Below are positions 43,301 to 55,083 of a stretch of DNA of 64,000 bases, piece by piece. The DNA lies in the NCBI GenBank assembly GCA_001179505.1, contig CDMY01001019.1, positions 159,630 through 223,629 on the forward strand. Direction: 5' to 3'. Each line of letters starts with the position of its first letter. Within the stretch, counting starts at the first letter, position 1. The DNA comes from Vitrella brassicaformis (taxonomy: Eukaryota; Sar; Vitrellaceae). Made by a program: the position numbers and the translations under genes. The notes under the pieces were generated by a model that worked only from the letters and a program-made list of their open reading frames with translations, made no database searches and had not been told where the DNA came from.

Positions 43301-45084
43301 TCTGTGTGCGAATGAGGTGGGAGTGTTCTTCTTGAGCTCCTCTGCTGTACGCCACACCTGTGCACAACACAACACACCAGAAGCGCAACGACCCATACAT
43401 GGAGTGTGTACGTCCCTCCCTCCCTCCCTACCAACCAACCTGCTCGAGGTCTTGATAGCTCTCGACAGTGATTCGGGTGAGTGTCTCGGGCAGCTGCGAC
43501 TCGTCCGTGTCGAAGAGAGCCCGCCGCCGCTTCAGAATCAGAGCCAGGCCAAGAAAACAAAAGAAGAAGCGGTCGTCCTGCACACAACACAACACAACAC
43601 AACACAACCGACCAACCAACCAACCATGGGTCTGGTGCTATGTGGTTTGCGTCATCGCCTCACTCAGTCAGTCACCTCTGCTATGTATCTGTCCCAGAGG
43701 GCCATGAGTGCGTCCATGGGTGTCTTGGACGAGAAGACGGTGAGGAACCAGGGAGTCACATACAGCTCAGGCGTCACCTCATACCGATCTGCATCCATCG
43801 AGACACCAGTGAACCAACCAACCGAGACGCGGTCGATGAGTCCACAGAAAGAAGTCAGAACGGTCATTTGTGGGCTGCCTGAGTGAGTGACTGACTGGCG
43901 GACTGACCGAGGTATGTGGCCAGTGTGGGGTCGTGGTATCGCAGAAGGTGATGGAAGAGGTGGAAGGAGCACTGCAGAGAGATGAAGTCGTCGTCGGAAA
44001 ATGCTGTCGGCAAATACCTATCACCACACATACGTATACGCGTTGCAACGCTGTCTGCCTGTAAGTGACTGACGTCGTAGCTTTGGCTGACCTGGACACG
44101 AACGCCTGGAAGCAGACGAATGCCTCAGCGCTGTCGAAGGTCGGGTCGCCCTCTCGCAAGTAAATGAACGGAGCTGCACACCGCCGAGACAGGCACACAG
44201 ACGGCGTGTTGGCTGGCCGCTTCATTGCTTGTCAGTCAGTCAGTCAGTCAGTCAGTCGGTCAGTGAAGCATACAAATTCACACCCACCCACCCACCCACT
44301 CACCCACCGAGCACTTCGTTGAGGCCCTGCTTGTACCGCAGCCCTCGACCTGAACAGTGAATAAACCAAACACCACAATACACCACACCACACGGCATGC
44401 AACCAACGGAATCCAGCCCGGCCCGAGTGAGCTGAGCGACAGACACATCTGGGCAGGGCAGCCATTCACTCACTTTTGCAGTAGAATGTCAGCAGTGCCT
44501 CCATCTCAGCGCGAATCGCGTCGCTCTGGAAAAAAGCAAGACCGGCCTGACATCGATCAGCACGACAAACACAGGTTCCACAGATGCGGACCGAGTGCGT
44601 GCATGTTGCGCTCTTCTGCCCTGTTCTGCCCTGTTCTGCTCTGTTGCTCACCCTCGTTCTGTCCACATCACCTCGGATCACCCGCTGCACAGACAGTCAA
44701 CCAATCACATTGGACTGACCGATACCGACTGAGCGAGCACCCGGGTGGTGTGTGTGTTGTGTGTTTGATCCGTGCCGTCATCTCACTCACTGCCTCGCTG
44801 GCTGGCAGACTGACCTGGTTGGTCTCATCGAGCTGCGTGTTTTGCAGCCACTTATGGACCTCCTCCATGGTGTTTGCGGTCTCGGCGGCCCGCTGGGGGT
44901 CCATCAGCAGTGCCCGCCACACCCTGGCACGCAACCTCGGCGGGACCCCGTCCCGGCTGCTGTGGATGCACTCCCGCACCTTCATGTCGTCCACAAACTC
45001 CGTGTTGCCCAACAAGCGCTCCAGCTCGCTCTCGCACATAGACGACCCAGCAGCACCACCAGCACTTGCGCTTGCCTCCTCCAT
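40375..45084 (-). CDS. TBC1D23: TBC1D23-like TBC plus rhodanese domain protein (Golgi/endosome tethering)
   Basis: Minus exons 45084-44815, 44684-44652, 44525-44474, 44349-44308, 44173-44092, 44017-43908, 43788-43676, 43577-43440, 43357-43283, 43183-43060, 43021-42976, 42869-42168, 42083-41904, 41769-40800 and 40665-40375 (last exon may be further spliced); about 1075 residues. TBC domain: GVPPRLRARVWRALL, VIRGDVDRTR, YKQGLNEVL, then DRYEVTPELYVTPWFLTVFS and DALMALWDRYI. The rhodanese-like domain follows: WKLLLLDIRPRWQFDAGHLP, with a long low-complexity insert, then YVSIAKGGYKDCHAMA. The C-terminal part has VLVHAHFWLKDVLKI and VLFFYFNQLQ, a PH-like fold. Order and motifs match TBC1D23, which captures endosome-derived vesicles at the trans-Golgi via golgins; human TBC1D23 is about 700 residues. 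The rhodanese Cys is absent, as in TBC1D23. Confidence 0.88.
42870..42975 (-). other. GC-AG intron in the TBC1D23-like gene
   Basis: On the minus strand the donor is CCCAG|GCAAGC and the acceptor AATGCAG|GTGGCAG. It joins DIRPR to WQFDAGHLP exactly as the rhodanese domain requires; no GT donor keeps the frame. Confidence 0.75.
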
Positions 45085-45585
45085 CCTCGACTTTTATATT
45101 TGTCCTGAGCGCCACTGCCCGAGGATCTCCGAGGATCTGACGCTAGAGCTCACTGATGCTCTGTGTGCTTGTCCCCATCAGCAGCTCGTGCACGATGAGG
45201 CGTAAGATCCTGAGCGACAGTGTGATTCCTGACCATAAGGACTCCTCCATTCTCTTCCCTCCCTCCCTCTTAAGCTCGCAAACGCATCTGCGAGCTTAGG
45301 CAGGGGAAGGGAAAGAAAGAGATGTCGAGTTGCTGCAATCTGCGCCCAGGACACTTGGAAAGCTTCCGCATCAGCGCGACCGTGATTATGTGACGCTCGC
45401 TCAGGAAGTCCATCGCCAATCAATAAAACCATCATCGGCCTGGTAAGCGGCCTCTTCATTCCATTCGGCGGCGTTCCTGTCGGCCAGGCTGCGCCCGTGA
45501 TTTGATTCACTTGTGTTTGTTTTGTAGGTGACTCTTAGGGCGGAGAAAGAGAGAGATTCGGTTTGGCTTGTCGAGGCGAGGCAAG

Positions 45586-48500
45586 ATGGTGAAGTCGCGG
45601 ATGAGAGCCGTCGATGTGAGGGCGATGGTGAGTGAGAACACACACGTGCGCGTGATGGATAACTGATTGTTGTGTGTGTTTGTGTTTGTGCTGCCACACA
45701 CATTGCACAGGTGTCGACCATCCGTCCTCAGATCAAGGGCCTCCGGCTGGCCAACATCTACGACATCAACTCCAAGGTACCAACCAGCTAACAAACAAGC
45801 AAACACACACACACACACACATGGACACGGTGACAGATGTTTTTCGCCTCTGTCTGTTCACCTCGTTCATCTGTGCATCGTTGATGTGTCGTGTGTGCAG
45901 GTGTATGTGTTGAAGTTTGCACGAGGAGAGACCAAGCACCAGGTGCTGCTGGAGGCCGGCATCCGGTTCCACATCACCGAGTGGAAACGAGACAAATCGG
46001 CCATCCCATCTGGTTATACCATGAAGGTAGAGTAGATCCCGCCCAAACGGGATGGATGAGTGCGAGTGGATATATCGTTGTGTATGTATGTCAGCTGCGC
46101 AAGCATTTGCGTACGCGTCGTCTGGAGGACGTGCGCCAGCTGGGTGCTGACCGTGTGGTGGACTTCGTGTTCGGCGCGTCGGACGGGTGCTTCCACCTTA
46201 TTCTGGAGCTGTATGTGTCGGTGAGTCAGGATGGATGACTCGACGGGACAGACACCCACACCATTATGTGGAGGGAGGGAGGGAGGGGGAATGGACTTTG
46301 CCTCTCTGTCTTCATTGTTTGTCTTGTCTGTGCATCTCTCTATAGGGCAATTTGATTCTTACTGACCACGAGTACAACATCTTGATTCTGCTGAGTGGGT
46401 GAGGGGGGGAATAAAGCCGGTCCAAAGCCACACCCACCAACAAACACATAACATACATGGGTCAATCCATGATGGCTGGATGGCTGGCTGGCTGGATGGA
46501 TGGATGGATGTCAGGGAGCCATACCTACGAGGGGGATATCAAAGTGGCTGTCAAGCAAAAGGTGGGTGGGTGGGGTGTGGGTGGGCGCATGTAACCAACC
46601 GGCTCGCCTTCTGGCCTCTGCCTCAACAAATAAAGGCTCGACCGCCTCCCGCTGTGTGTGGGTGTGCAGTATCCCGTAGAGCTGGCGGCCAAGACCTCCC
46701 TTCTGGCACACTCGCTGGACCCCCACAACCTGACCGCAGACGCACTCGTCCCCAAACTGCAGGAGGTCAGTCAGGGCATCAGCGGCTGGGGATCTGTGTG
46801 TTCTGCATATGGTCCGTACCTCATTGATGTCTGTCAGCTTTTGTCCGCGTCGGAGAGCCAGCCGGAGGCCGACGAAGAGGCGACGGACAAGAAGAGGAAA
46901 AAGAAAGGTGCGTGACGTTGCGTCGTCTCAAGTATATACGCGCCTTGCACGTATGCCGTGTGTGCATGGGCAGGTCGGAGTGGCGGTGTTGGTGGCGGCG
47001 GCATAGCAGTGAAGGAGGCCATAAACCAGCTGGTGCCCTTCGCCGACCCCGTCCTCATCCACCACTGCCTCATGCAGACGGGCGTCGGACCCAAGACACT
47101 CATAACATCATCACCCGACGACCAGAGCGGCGGCATGGCAGTCCACGACGCGGCCACGGTACTCGTCAACGCCATCAACGAGGCACTCCTTGTGGTTGGT
47201 ACACACGCAGACACATTGATACACACATGCATGGACTCACTCATTCACTCCCTGCCCTTTCTGTGTCACTCGTGGCTGGCTCCCTCCGTTCGTGCAGCTG
47301 CGGTCTCTGAGCATTGTGGGTGACGTGGGCGGCCCCGATGAAGGAGAGGAAGAGACCGAGCGAGACATACCCGGGTGGATCACGTACACCAAGACCAGCA
47401 TCGGTGGGCAAACAAACAAGCAAGGAAGCGACAAGGGCGACGGACAGGCCATCCATCCATGATACACTCTCATGTGTGTATTCTGTGCCATATGCATGCA
47501 GCTCCGTCAGCAGAGGCCGCTGCCGCAGCTGGTGCAGACGCCAAAGCGACCGAGGCTGGCGTCTTCTACGACGAGTTTCTGCCCTTCCTCTTCGCCCAGT
47601 ACAAAAGCCCATCGGTCCTTGTCAAGGAGTTTTCCCGCTTCGACTTGTGTGTCGACCACTTCTTCTCACAAATCGAGTCGCAGAAAGTCGAGAAGGATAC
47701 CGCACAAAAGACGGCACAGGTACGTATGTAAACAGAGAGACAGACAGACGGCTCGCCGCACTGCACTCAGTAGATACGGTCCTCACACGTGTGTGTGTCC
47801 CTCCCTCCCTCCCTCCCTGTCTGTGAAGGTGTATTCGAAGGTTGACAAGATCCGTGTGGATCAGCAGCGTCGTGTGGAGCAGCTGGCTGGCGAGCAGGAG
47901 CTGTCTGACCGTCAGGCGTCGCTGATAGAGCAGAACACCGACACAGTGGAGCAGGCCATCATGCTCATGCGCACCGCACTCGCCACGGGAGTCGACTGGC
48001 AGGAACTATGGACGCAAATCAAATACGTACGTACGCAAGTAAACAAGCACATTGCTTCCCATATTTATATGTATGTATGTGTCAATCGGCCAGGAGCGTC
48101 GCAACGGCCACCCTGTGGCTGCCCACTTTCACGCGCTAGAGCTGAGCAAAAACACCATCCACCTCCTGCTGGGCGACAACGCAGATGACGTACAAGAGGT
48201 ATGCATAACACGCACTTGCAGCCAGACAGCCAGACAGCCAGACAGCCAGACAGACAGGCGGACAGACAGACAGACACCGGAGCTACCATCCTTTCGTCCA
48301 TTCATCGATTGTTTGATTGTTTGTCAGGACAAGCCCATGTTGGTGGTGCCCATCGACCTGAGCCTGTCTGCGCACGGCAATGTGCAGCGCCTCCACGCAC
48401 TTCGGAAGCAGACAAAGGCCAAATTCGAAAAGACGCAGGTGGCAGCAGGTAGGACGACACATGCCACAGCGAGCAGACACGCTCTGATGCGCATCCATGC

Positions 48501-51500
48501 ATATGTGTGTGTGGTCTTGTTCTCTGTCTGTCCGTCTCTCTGGTTGCTATGAGATAGAGTCGGCCATCAAGACGGCAGAGAAGAGGGCCAAGCAGGAGAT
48601 CAAACAGGTGGGCAAAAGCACCCATACGTACCCCACAGCCCACGACGGTCACGTCGTGCACGCCGTGCAAGCATAGCCACACATGTGCACATGGACGGAC
48701 GTGTGCTGGGTTCTGGTGTGCAGCAACAAGAAGCGTACCACAAGGCGAGTCTGCAGAGGCTGCGCAAGACTATGTGGTTCGAGAAACTGCTCATTTGTGT
48801 GACTGCCCGCCCTTTTCGTTGTACGAATGCATTTGATGCTCTCTGCTCAGGTTCGAGAAGTTCTACTGGTTCATCTCGTCCGAAAACTTCCTCATTCTCG
48901 CCGGTCGAGACGCAAACCAAAACGAAATACTGTTCAGGAGATACATGCAGAAGGTAGGTCGGTGCAACGTGTTTGTGTGGCCACTGGTGGCCGTTGGTGG
49001 ATCGATATGTGTGGTGTGTGTCATGCATGCAGAACGACATCTACGTGCATGCTGACGTGCATGGTGCTGCCACATGCATCATTAAGAACCCCTCTGGCGA
49101 GCCTGTGCCACCCACCACACTGCACGAAGCTGGTAGGTATCCCACCACACCACACACCACACGCACTCTCTGAGTGCGTCTGCAGGCCAGATGAGCATCT
49201 GCCGCAGCGCTGCATGGGACCAGAAGGTGCTGACGTCAGCATGGTGGGTGAACAGCCACCAGGTCTCAAAGACCGCACCCACAGGTACATACACACATAC
49301 ATACATGAGGGCTGGTTCGTATGATGAGCGCAGACAGACATGGGTGTACACATGCCGTGTGTGTCATGCTATGCTGGTCAGGAGAGTACCTCACACAAGG
49401 GGCTTTCATGATCCGGGGCAAGAAGAACTACCTCCCCCCGATGAAACTGGAGATGGGACTCACCGTCCTCTTCCAACTCGCTGATGACAGGTACTCATAC
49501 CCTCACATAGTCGTACCGCCACCCTACCCCACACCCCTGCAGCCCATTCTTTTCATTCATCCATTTCCCCCCTCATTCAGCTTTGCGCGTCACGTCGGCG
49601 AGCGGTCTGGCCGCCGTGCTGGCGACGATGCCTCGTCTGCGTCTCCGTCCCCGTCTGAGCACCGCACACCGGCATTGGCGGGAGCATCGGATCAGTTAGG
49701 GGGAGAGGAGGAGGACAACGAGTACGACGAGGTCGACCTCGGCGAGAATGGGGACGAAGACGAGCAAGAGGACGGAAGAGAGCAACAAGACCAGCCAGGC
49801 CAAGACCAAGACCAAGGCCAGCCAGATGATGAGGCAGACGAGGAGGATGAGGGGGTGCCCGAGAGCCAAACCAGCTCTGCACGCATGAGCCGCAAGGGCA
49901 CCGGCTTCGTGCGGCAGGAGGACGTCCCGCCCATTTCCGACGACGAGGAAGAAGACAATGAGGATGAGGAAGAGGACCTGCAGGTCAACATGATTGTCAG
50001 GAGCGCGCAGCCTGACGCCGACAGCAACCCCCCAGCAGCAGCAGCAGAGGGGTCACACGCCAGCTCACGGGCCGAGTCCATCCAGGACACTCCACGCACA
50101 AGGCTGAGGCGCAAACCCACGGGGTTCGTTTCACTTGCCGACCTCAGAAAGAGAGCCGGTCAGTCTGGGCCTCGCTCGCGAGTATATATACATTTTCCAT
50201 GGTTCTATCTATCTGTCTGCTTGCTGTGCTGTCACCTGTTCCCTGCATTCGTGCGTGCAGGTGACGAGGCGGCAGAGGAGGTGATCGAGACGACGCGAGA
50301 GGCTGAGCAATCCGGGGATAGGATGACCGACTTCGAGCGATCCGGGGCCAACCCCAACGACCCCACGACGCAGGAGATGCTGGAAGACACATCCATATCC
50401 ACATCTCAGCACGATCGACCGGCCCACCCACCTACTGGCGGACAAAGGCGCCGTGTGTCGGTATCGGACACACCGCCCGCAATCATCCCAAACCCCGAGC
50501 TGCCGGAGATCCACGTCACATGGTCGCCACAAATCCAACGCGTCATCGACCCGCCGAAGATCGAAAACATCGTAAGCAACATCAAGACAGACAGGCAGCG
50601 AGACAGAGAGACTCGAGCGCACATGCCCTCCCACCCCTTTCACCACAATCAATGTACGTACCTCTTCTCGTGCTGTATGCTGCCATGTCAGCACGTTGAG
50701 TTTGACGATCTGCCGCCAGCGATTGTCCCAGATGCGCCTGAAGACCCATTTGTCGTGGAGGATGACGAGTCCCCCAGCAGCAACAAGGACAGCGAGGCCA
50801 ATGGCGACGAAGGCGAGGGGGAGAGCGACACCGCAAAGACCGCAGTGCACAAGGCCAAGATGGCCCGGCGCGCGACAGGCTTCATCCGGAGCGCACCGCC
50901 GCCCAGCGACGATGAAGATGAAGATGAAGACGAGGAGGAAGACAAGGGAGATGAGGAGGGCGAGGAGCTGCCCGACCACATTGAGATCTTACCCCCGACG
51001 ACCACTACCAAGGATGAGCTGGAGGTCGCGTGTGCGGCTGTGACGACACACCCTGAGGGCGCTCCGTCGGCGTCACTGACGATTGGCGGCGAGCCCGTCA
51101 CACCAGCCCCCACACCGGCACTGCAGCCTTCACCCGCATCACAGCAGCCACATGTCGACCACCCAGCCGACAGGGTGAGGTCCTGAGGGAGGGAGGGAGG
51201 GAGGGAGGGAGATGAAAGGGACGGAGAGAGGATGCGCACACGCACATGACTGGTGCATCGTGCTGTGCGTGTGACTGATGCAATGCAGGCGCCCTCTGCC
51301 TCGGGCTATGACGATCGCACTTCGGCAGACAAGAGAGGCTCTTCCAGCCGACACGTGCTGTCGGCCGACTCCAGCCCGGCCCAGCGTGTGCGTCGCTTCA
51401 GCAGCCAGCTGTCGGTCTGTAGCTCAGTCGACGGTGGGCCACCACCCGAGGGCTACTCAAGCAGTGAGGTGCTCAACCCCCGCACCCTGCTCAAGTACCA

Positions 51501-53434
51501 GTCGAAGGAGCTGGTCGAGGTCAAGGAGCTGCTCGACCAGCGAGAGCCGCCCGTCCCCGTCTACGTCCGCATGAGCAGCATCGAAGACGAGCGGGCCAAG
51601 GTGCGCAAGAACTCCCTCGACGGTGGACCGGTACCCCCTCGCTTCTCCTCCGACTCGCTCCCCTCGGCCAAGGAGCTGCTCAGCCGGCCAATCGACATCA
51701 GGATCGGGAGCCGACAGAGTGCTGGTGCCGGCGGTGGTGGGGCGAAGGACGGGCGGCCTCCCCTCCCACCGTTGAAGCGCCACGCCACCGCAGACGCCTC
51801 CACATCGTCGGCGATCAAGGGCGGGGGCGTATCGGGGTCGTTCGCAAGGAGGCACGGAGGTCAGAGGCGACTGTCGGCTGACGGCGGACCTCTCCCTCCA
51901 GGGTACTCGCTGAACACTCTGCCGTCGGTCCGACAGCTGCTGTCTCACAGCTCGCTGGCGCTCATTGAGGAGGAAGAGGGCGGTACCCCAGCCGCGCCAT
52001 CTCTACCACCGGAGCCAGGTGACGGCGGCCAAGATGACGTTGATGCGCAAGACAGGCAGCAAGAGGCAGGCGAGGAGGGGGGGGAGGAGGAGGCAGGCAA
52101 GAAGCGCCTATCAATCGCGGAGCGGAAGCGGCTCAAGAAGAAGGGCAAGGCAACCGCGCCCTCCGGAGAGTCATCACCACCGCCGGATGAGCGCCCCTCG
52201 TCCACGGAGAGCCTGGAGAAGCCCAGCACCGGTGCCGCTGCTGGTGCCAGTGCGCGCAGGCCCTCTCCCCCGTCTGATGGTGGTGGCGTGCCGCAGGTGC
52301 CTCGTGGTCAGCGGTACAAGCTCAAAAAGATCAAGGACAAGTACGCCGACCAGGATGAGGAGGAGCGGGAGCTGCGGATGCAGCTCATGGGCAGCAAGGT
52401 CGGCCAACCACCCCTCCCCCCTTGTGCCATGATGGATGTGAGTGCGTTGTTGCTGGTCATCAGGCGAAGCAGCGCAAGAAGGGCGGCAAGGGGGACAAGG
52501 ATGCCGATAAGGAGGCTGAAATCAGCAAGGCAGCAGAAGCCAGGGCCAAGCAGGACCACTATGCCCGTGAGAAGGAGCGCCAGGAGAAGCGTGAGGTACG
52601 CGCGCTGCTGCAGGAGGAGGACGAGGCCGTGCTGGAGCAGCAGATGGCCGAGCGGCTCTCGGAGATTGATGCACTCACCGGATGCCCCCTAGAACAGGTA
52701 CATAGCTGGCGGGGCAAGGGCGTGGGATGGCTGGTCCTCATCTGTGCGTCATATTCAGGATACGGTGCTCTTTGCCATTCCCATGGTGGCCCCCTTCTCG
52801 GCAATTCAGGTACGTACGCTGGTACCGTGCCAGCACACACAGGAATGACAAACGCAGACTTACTGATTGATGGATCTCTCTCTATCTCCCTCTGTGTGTA
52901 TGTATGCAGACGTACACATACAAGGCCAAGCTAACCCCGGGCACCGGCAAGAGAGGCAAGGCCGGTCAGCAGGCAATCAAGGTCTTCATCAACACGGTCG
53001 GTCGGGCGGTCGGTGATATCACCTCAGTACAGCTCAGCAAGAATCGACGCTGTCTGTGCCCCTGTGTGCAGACTGAGCACAAGGCGCACGAGGAACTTAT
53101 GCGAGCCATCCAGGTGGGCAGGGCGAGCAAATTCCATGCACTCACTGCATATCGCTCCTTGTGAGCATGCTGTGCTCTGTTGTGTTGCGGCATTCCTTCT
53201 GGGTGCAGGCCTCCGAGCTCGCCCAGGCCATGATCGGGAACGTCAAAGTCTATACACCCGGTAGGTCAGCCGGTCGAGATCGATCGGAGAACGCAACAGT
53301 CACTGACTGATTGGTTGCATGAGTCGTACTGGTGTATGTCTATGTGTCCATCAGGTATCAACAAGGTCATGCAGGCCGAAAAGAAGGAGAAAAAGAAGGA
53401 GAAGAAGAACAGGGGGGGCAAGGGACAACAGTGA
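45586..53434 (+). CDS. NEMF: NEMF/Rqc2 (Tae2) ribosome quality control protein, very large form
   Basis: About 30 exons with closing phases, 1734 residues (1710 if 46766-46837 is spliced): it begins 45586-45627, 45711-45776, 45901-46026, 46095-46220, 46346-46394, 46515-46561, 46670-46907, 46974-47194, 47298-47403, 47502-47719 and 47829-48026, and ends 52910-52996, 53072-53113, 53209-53260, 53355-53434. [59 protein letters not shown] and [13 protein letters not shown]. Coiled coil 47830-48600. [72 protein letters not shown], then a Lys-rich tail. Rqc2 binds 60S subunits with stalled peptidyl-tRNA, recruits the E3 ligase Listerin and adds C-terminal tails. Human NEMF is about 1076 residues; the excess is an acidic, Ser/Pro-rich insert (49580-52400) between NFACT-R and NFACT-C. 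Confidence 0.93.
49860..51970 (+). other. Internal short-motif repeats in the Rqc2 insertion
   Basis: Two sets. Set 1: R/K-x-x-TGF-V/I three times (RKGTGFVRQ at about 49890, RKPTGFVSL at about 50110, RRATGFIRS at about 50865), two of them followed by a D/E-rich run. Set 2: [14 protein letters not shown] (about 51425), [16 protein letters not shown] (about 51605) and [16 protein letters not shown] (about 51865), each followed by a leucine-containing LPS..LLS-like segment. Confidence 0.75.
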
Positions 53435-54517
53435 GTCAGTTTGCGTGTCATGTGGTAGTGCTATTGGGTGTTGCGTTTCTTTCGCGTGCGTCTTTTCTCC
53501 GTACATAAGCTACTGGCGTATGAAAGCCGTTGCTTGGCGTGTGTATCTGTTGGAGGGGGCTCTTTTGGCCGACAGGAAGTGCATGAATGCTTGCGTGTAC
53601 GAATGTACGAATGTGACAGCAACACAGGAAGACATGTGCACAGGGTCCCCTCACGCGTCAGTCGTGCACCATCCGTCATTTGCTTCACATCAGTGCCAAC
53701 ATGGAGGACACACAGAAACAATAGCCCACAAACCGAGATACAAAGCCAACTATAACCGAATCATATACGTCAAAGCCAACTATTACCCAATTATATACGT
53801 TCACACATGTGCCGCATGATGTGCGTGTCTCAATGTGTGTGCACACGCACACATGGTGTCCTGTGCAGTTGTGTACGGCTATACATGCCGCCGTCGCAGA
53901 ATTCTTTTATCCGTGGGTCACTGTGGTGAAGGTTAAGGGTAAGCTGCCTGCCTGCCTGTCTGTGTGGACATCTCTCTCGATGCTATCTGCCATTGCCTTT
54001 GCGTGTCTTTCAAGGTATGAATCGTGTGGATGAATCAATCGGTGTGCCGCTGAAGCCCTCGATCAAGCGGCGATGCAAATACTTGGTCGCCATGCCCATC
54101 ATCGCTGCCAACAAAATGCTCGAGAGATGATGGGGATTTGACCCTCCGTAAATTGAAAAGAAAGAGGAAACCCGCAAATTTGGAGGGAGGGAGGGGAGCC
54201 GAGTCGAAACTTTCGATTCGATAGTCTTGTAATGTAACTTGAATTTATTGTTTCTCTGTATGTGTCTGTATAGATGTATTGAGAAACCTGGAAACGAGAA
54301 CTTTTTGGATTTCTATCTATTTTTATAAATCGTGGTGATTTCCCGGAGGCACCCCAGAGTCCCAACAAATCGTCCTCATTGGCTTTAGGACATCCATCAA
54401 TGCACACCCCTCCGCCACGCACTCTCTGGTGCCATCTGGGATTGGCCTTCCCTCCAGGTTTCGGAGGCAGCCATTCATGTGTGGCATCGCACCGAACAAG
54501 AGGAACGCCGATGGACT
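53435..54517. other. Intergenic containing dispersed repeat A copy
   Basis: 53435-53860 shows no gene; it includes two near-identical short units AAAGCCAACTAT.AC at 53741 and 53772. 53870-54135 is the second full copy of dispersed repeat A. 54135-54517 has a GGGAGGGAGG tract and no gene. Confidence 0.6.
53870..54135 (+). repeat. Dispersed repeat family A, plus-strand copy
   Basis: Inverted relative to 19740-20110. It encodes AVAEFFYPWVTVVKVKG, an intron-like GTAAGCTGCCTG...TTTCAAG, then NRVDESIGVPLKPSIKRR and CKYLVAMPIIAANKMLER before TGA 54128-54130. Confidence 0.6.
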
Positions 54518-54930
54518 TCATTCATCCCCAGTATCTTCCCCAGGTCCGTCGTTGTTGAAGGAGTCATCAGCCTCGTCGCGCCGGTCGTCGCGCCGGTCGT
54601 CCCGATCGTTGCGCCGGTCGTTGTCATCATCCCCAGTATCTCCCCGAGGTCCGTCAGGGTCCAAGGAATCGCCAGTATCTCGACCGGGTCCGTTGGGATT
54701 GAGAGAACTATCGGCCCTGAAAGCACAATTGCATGCGTGACCCGAGAGTCCATTAATTTCCGACATCAGGAGTTCCTGCATGCATGCTTACGAGTCTGGT
54801 CGTCGCATCGCGCCGCTGCCGGAGCTGCTGCTGTCGCTGCCAAGAGAGCTCCATCTATTGAGCCCGGAGTAGCTCTGAGATTGCGCTGGACGAGAGATTG
54901 AGGAAGCGGCGTTGTTGGAGTCCGTGTTGC
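54518..54930 (-). CDS. Asp/Arg/Ser-rich repeat protein, 5' end unresolved
   Basis: Minus exons 54930-54792 and 54716-54518 join in phase 2. The first is Ser-rich (SYSGLNRWSSLGSDSSSSGS, AMRRPDS); the second carries three imperfect repeats NPNGPGRDTGDS, DPDGPRGDTGDD and NNDGPGEDTGDE around a (DR)n segment NDRRNDRDDRRDDRRD. At DNA level the repeats are about 42-bp units. No known domain; it looks like a low-complexity, charged protein or repeat-driven ORF. An upstream exon is needed because the frame has a stop before 54930. Confidence 0.35.
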
Positions 54931-55033
54931 CTGGCCCATTGCACCCATCTCACCCCACATATACATTTTGCATCCATTCTGAGGCATCCATAGACTTTCG
55001 AATGACTGAATTAAAGTCCACTCGAATGTATGC

Positions 55034-55083
55034 AATTTTACAACCGACAAATCTTTTACCTCGATTTTGTTGGTTGTAAAATT
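55034..55083. repeat. 18-bp hairpin in AT-rich island
   Basis: AATTTTACAACCGACAAA (55034-55051) and TTTGTTGGTTGTAAAATT (55066-55083), one mismatch, 14-nt loop. A third partial arm, GATTGTAAAATTCGG, follows at 55107-55121. Confidence 0.75.
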
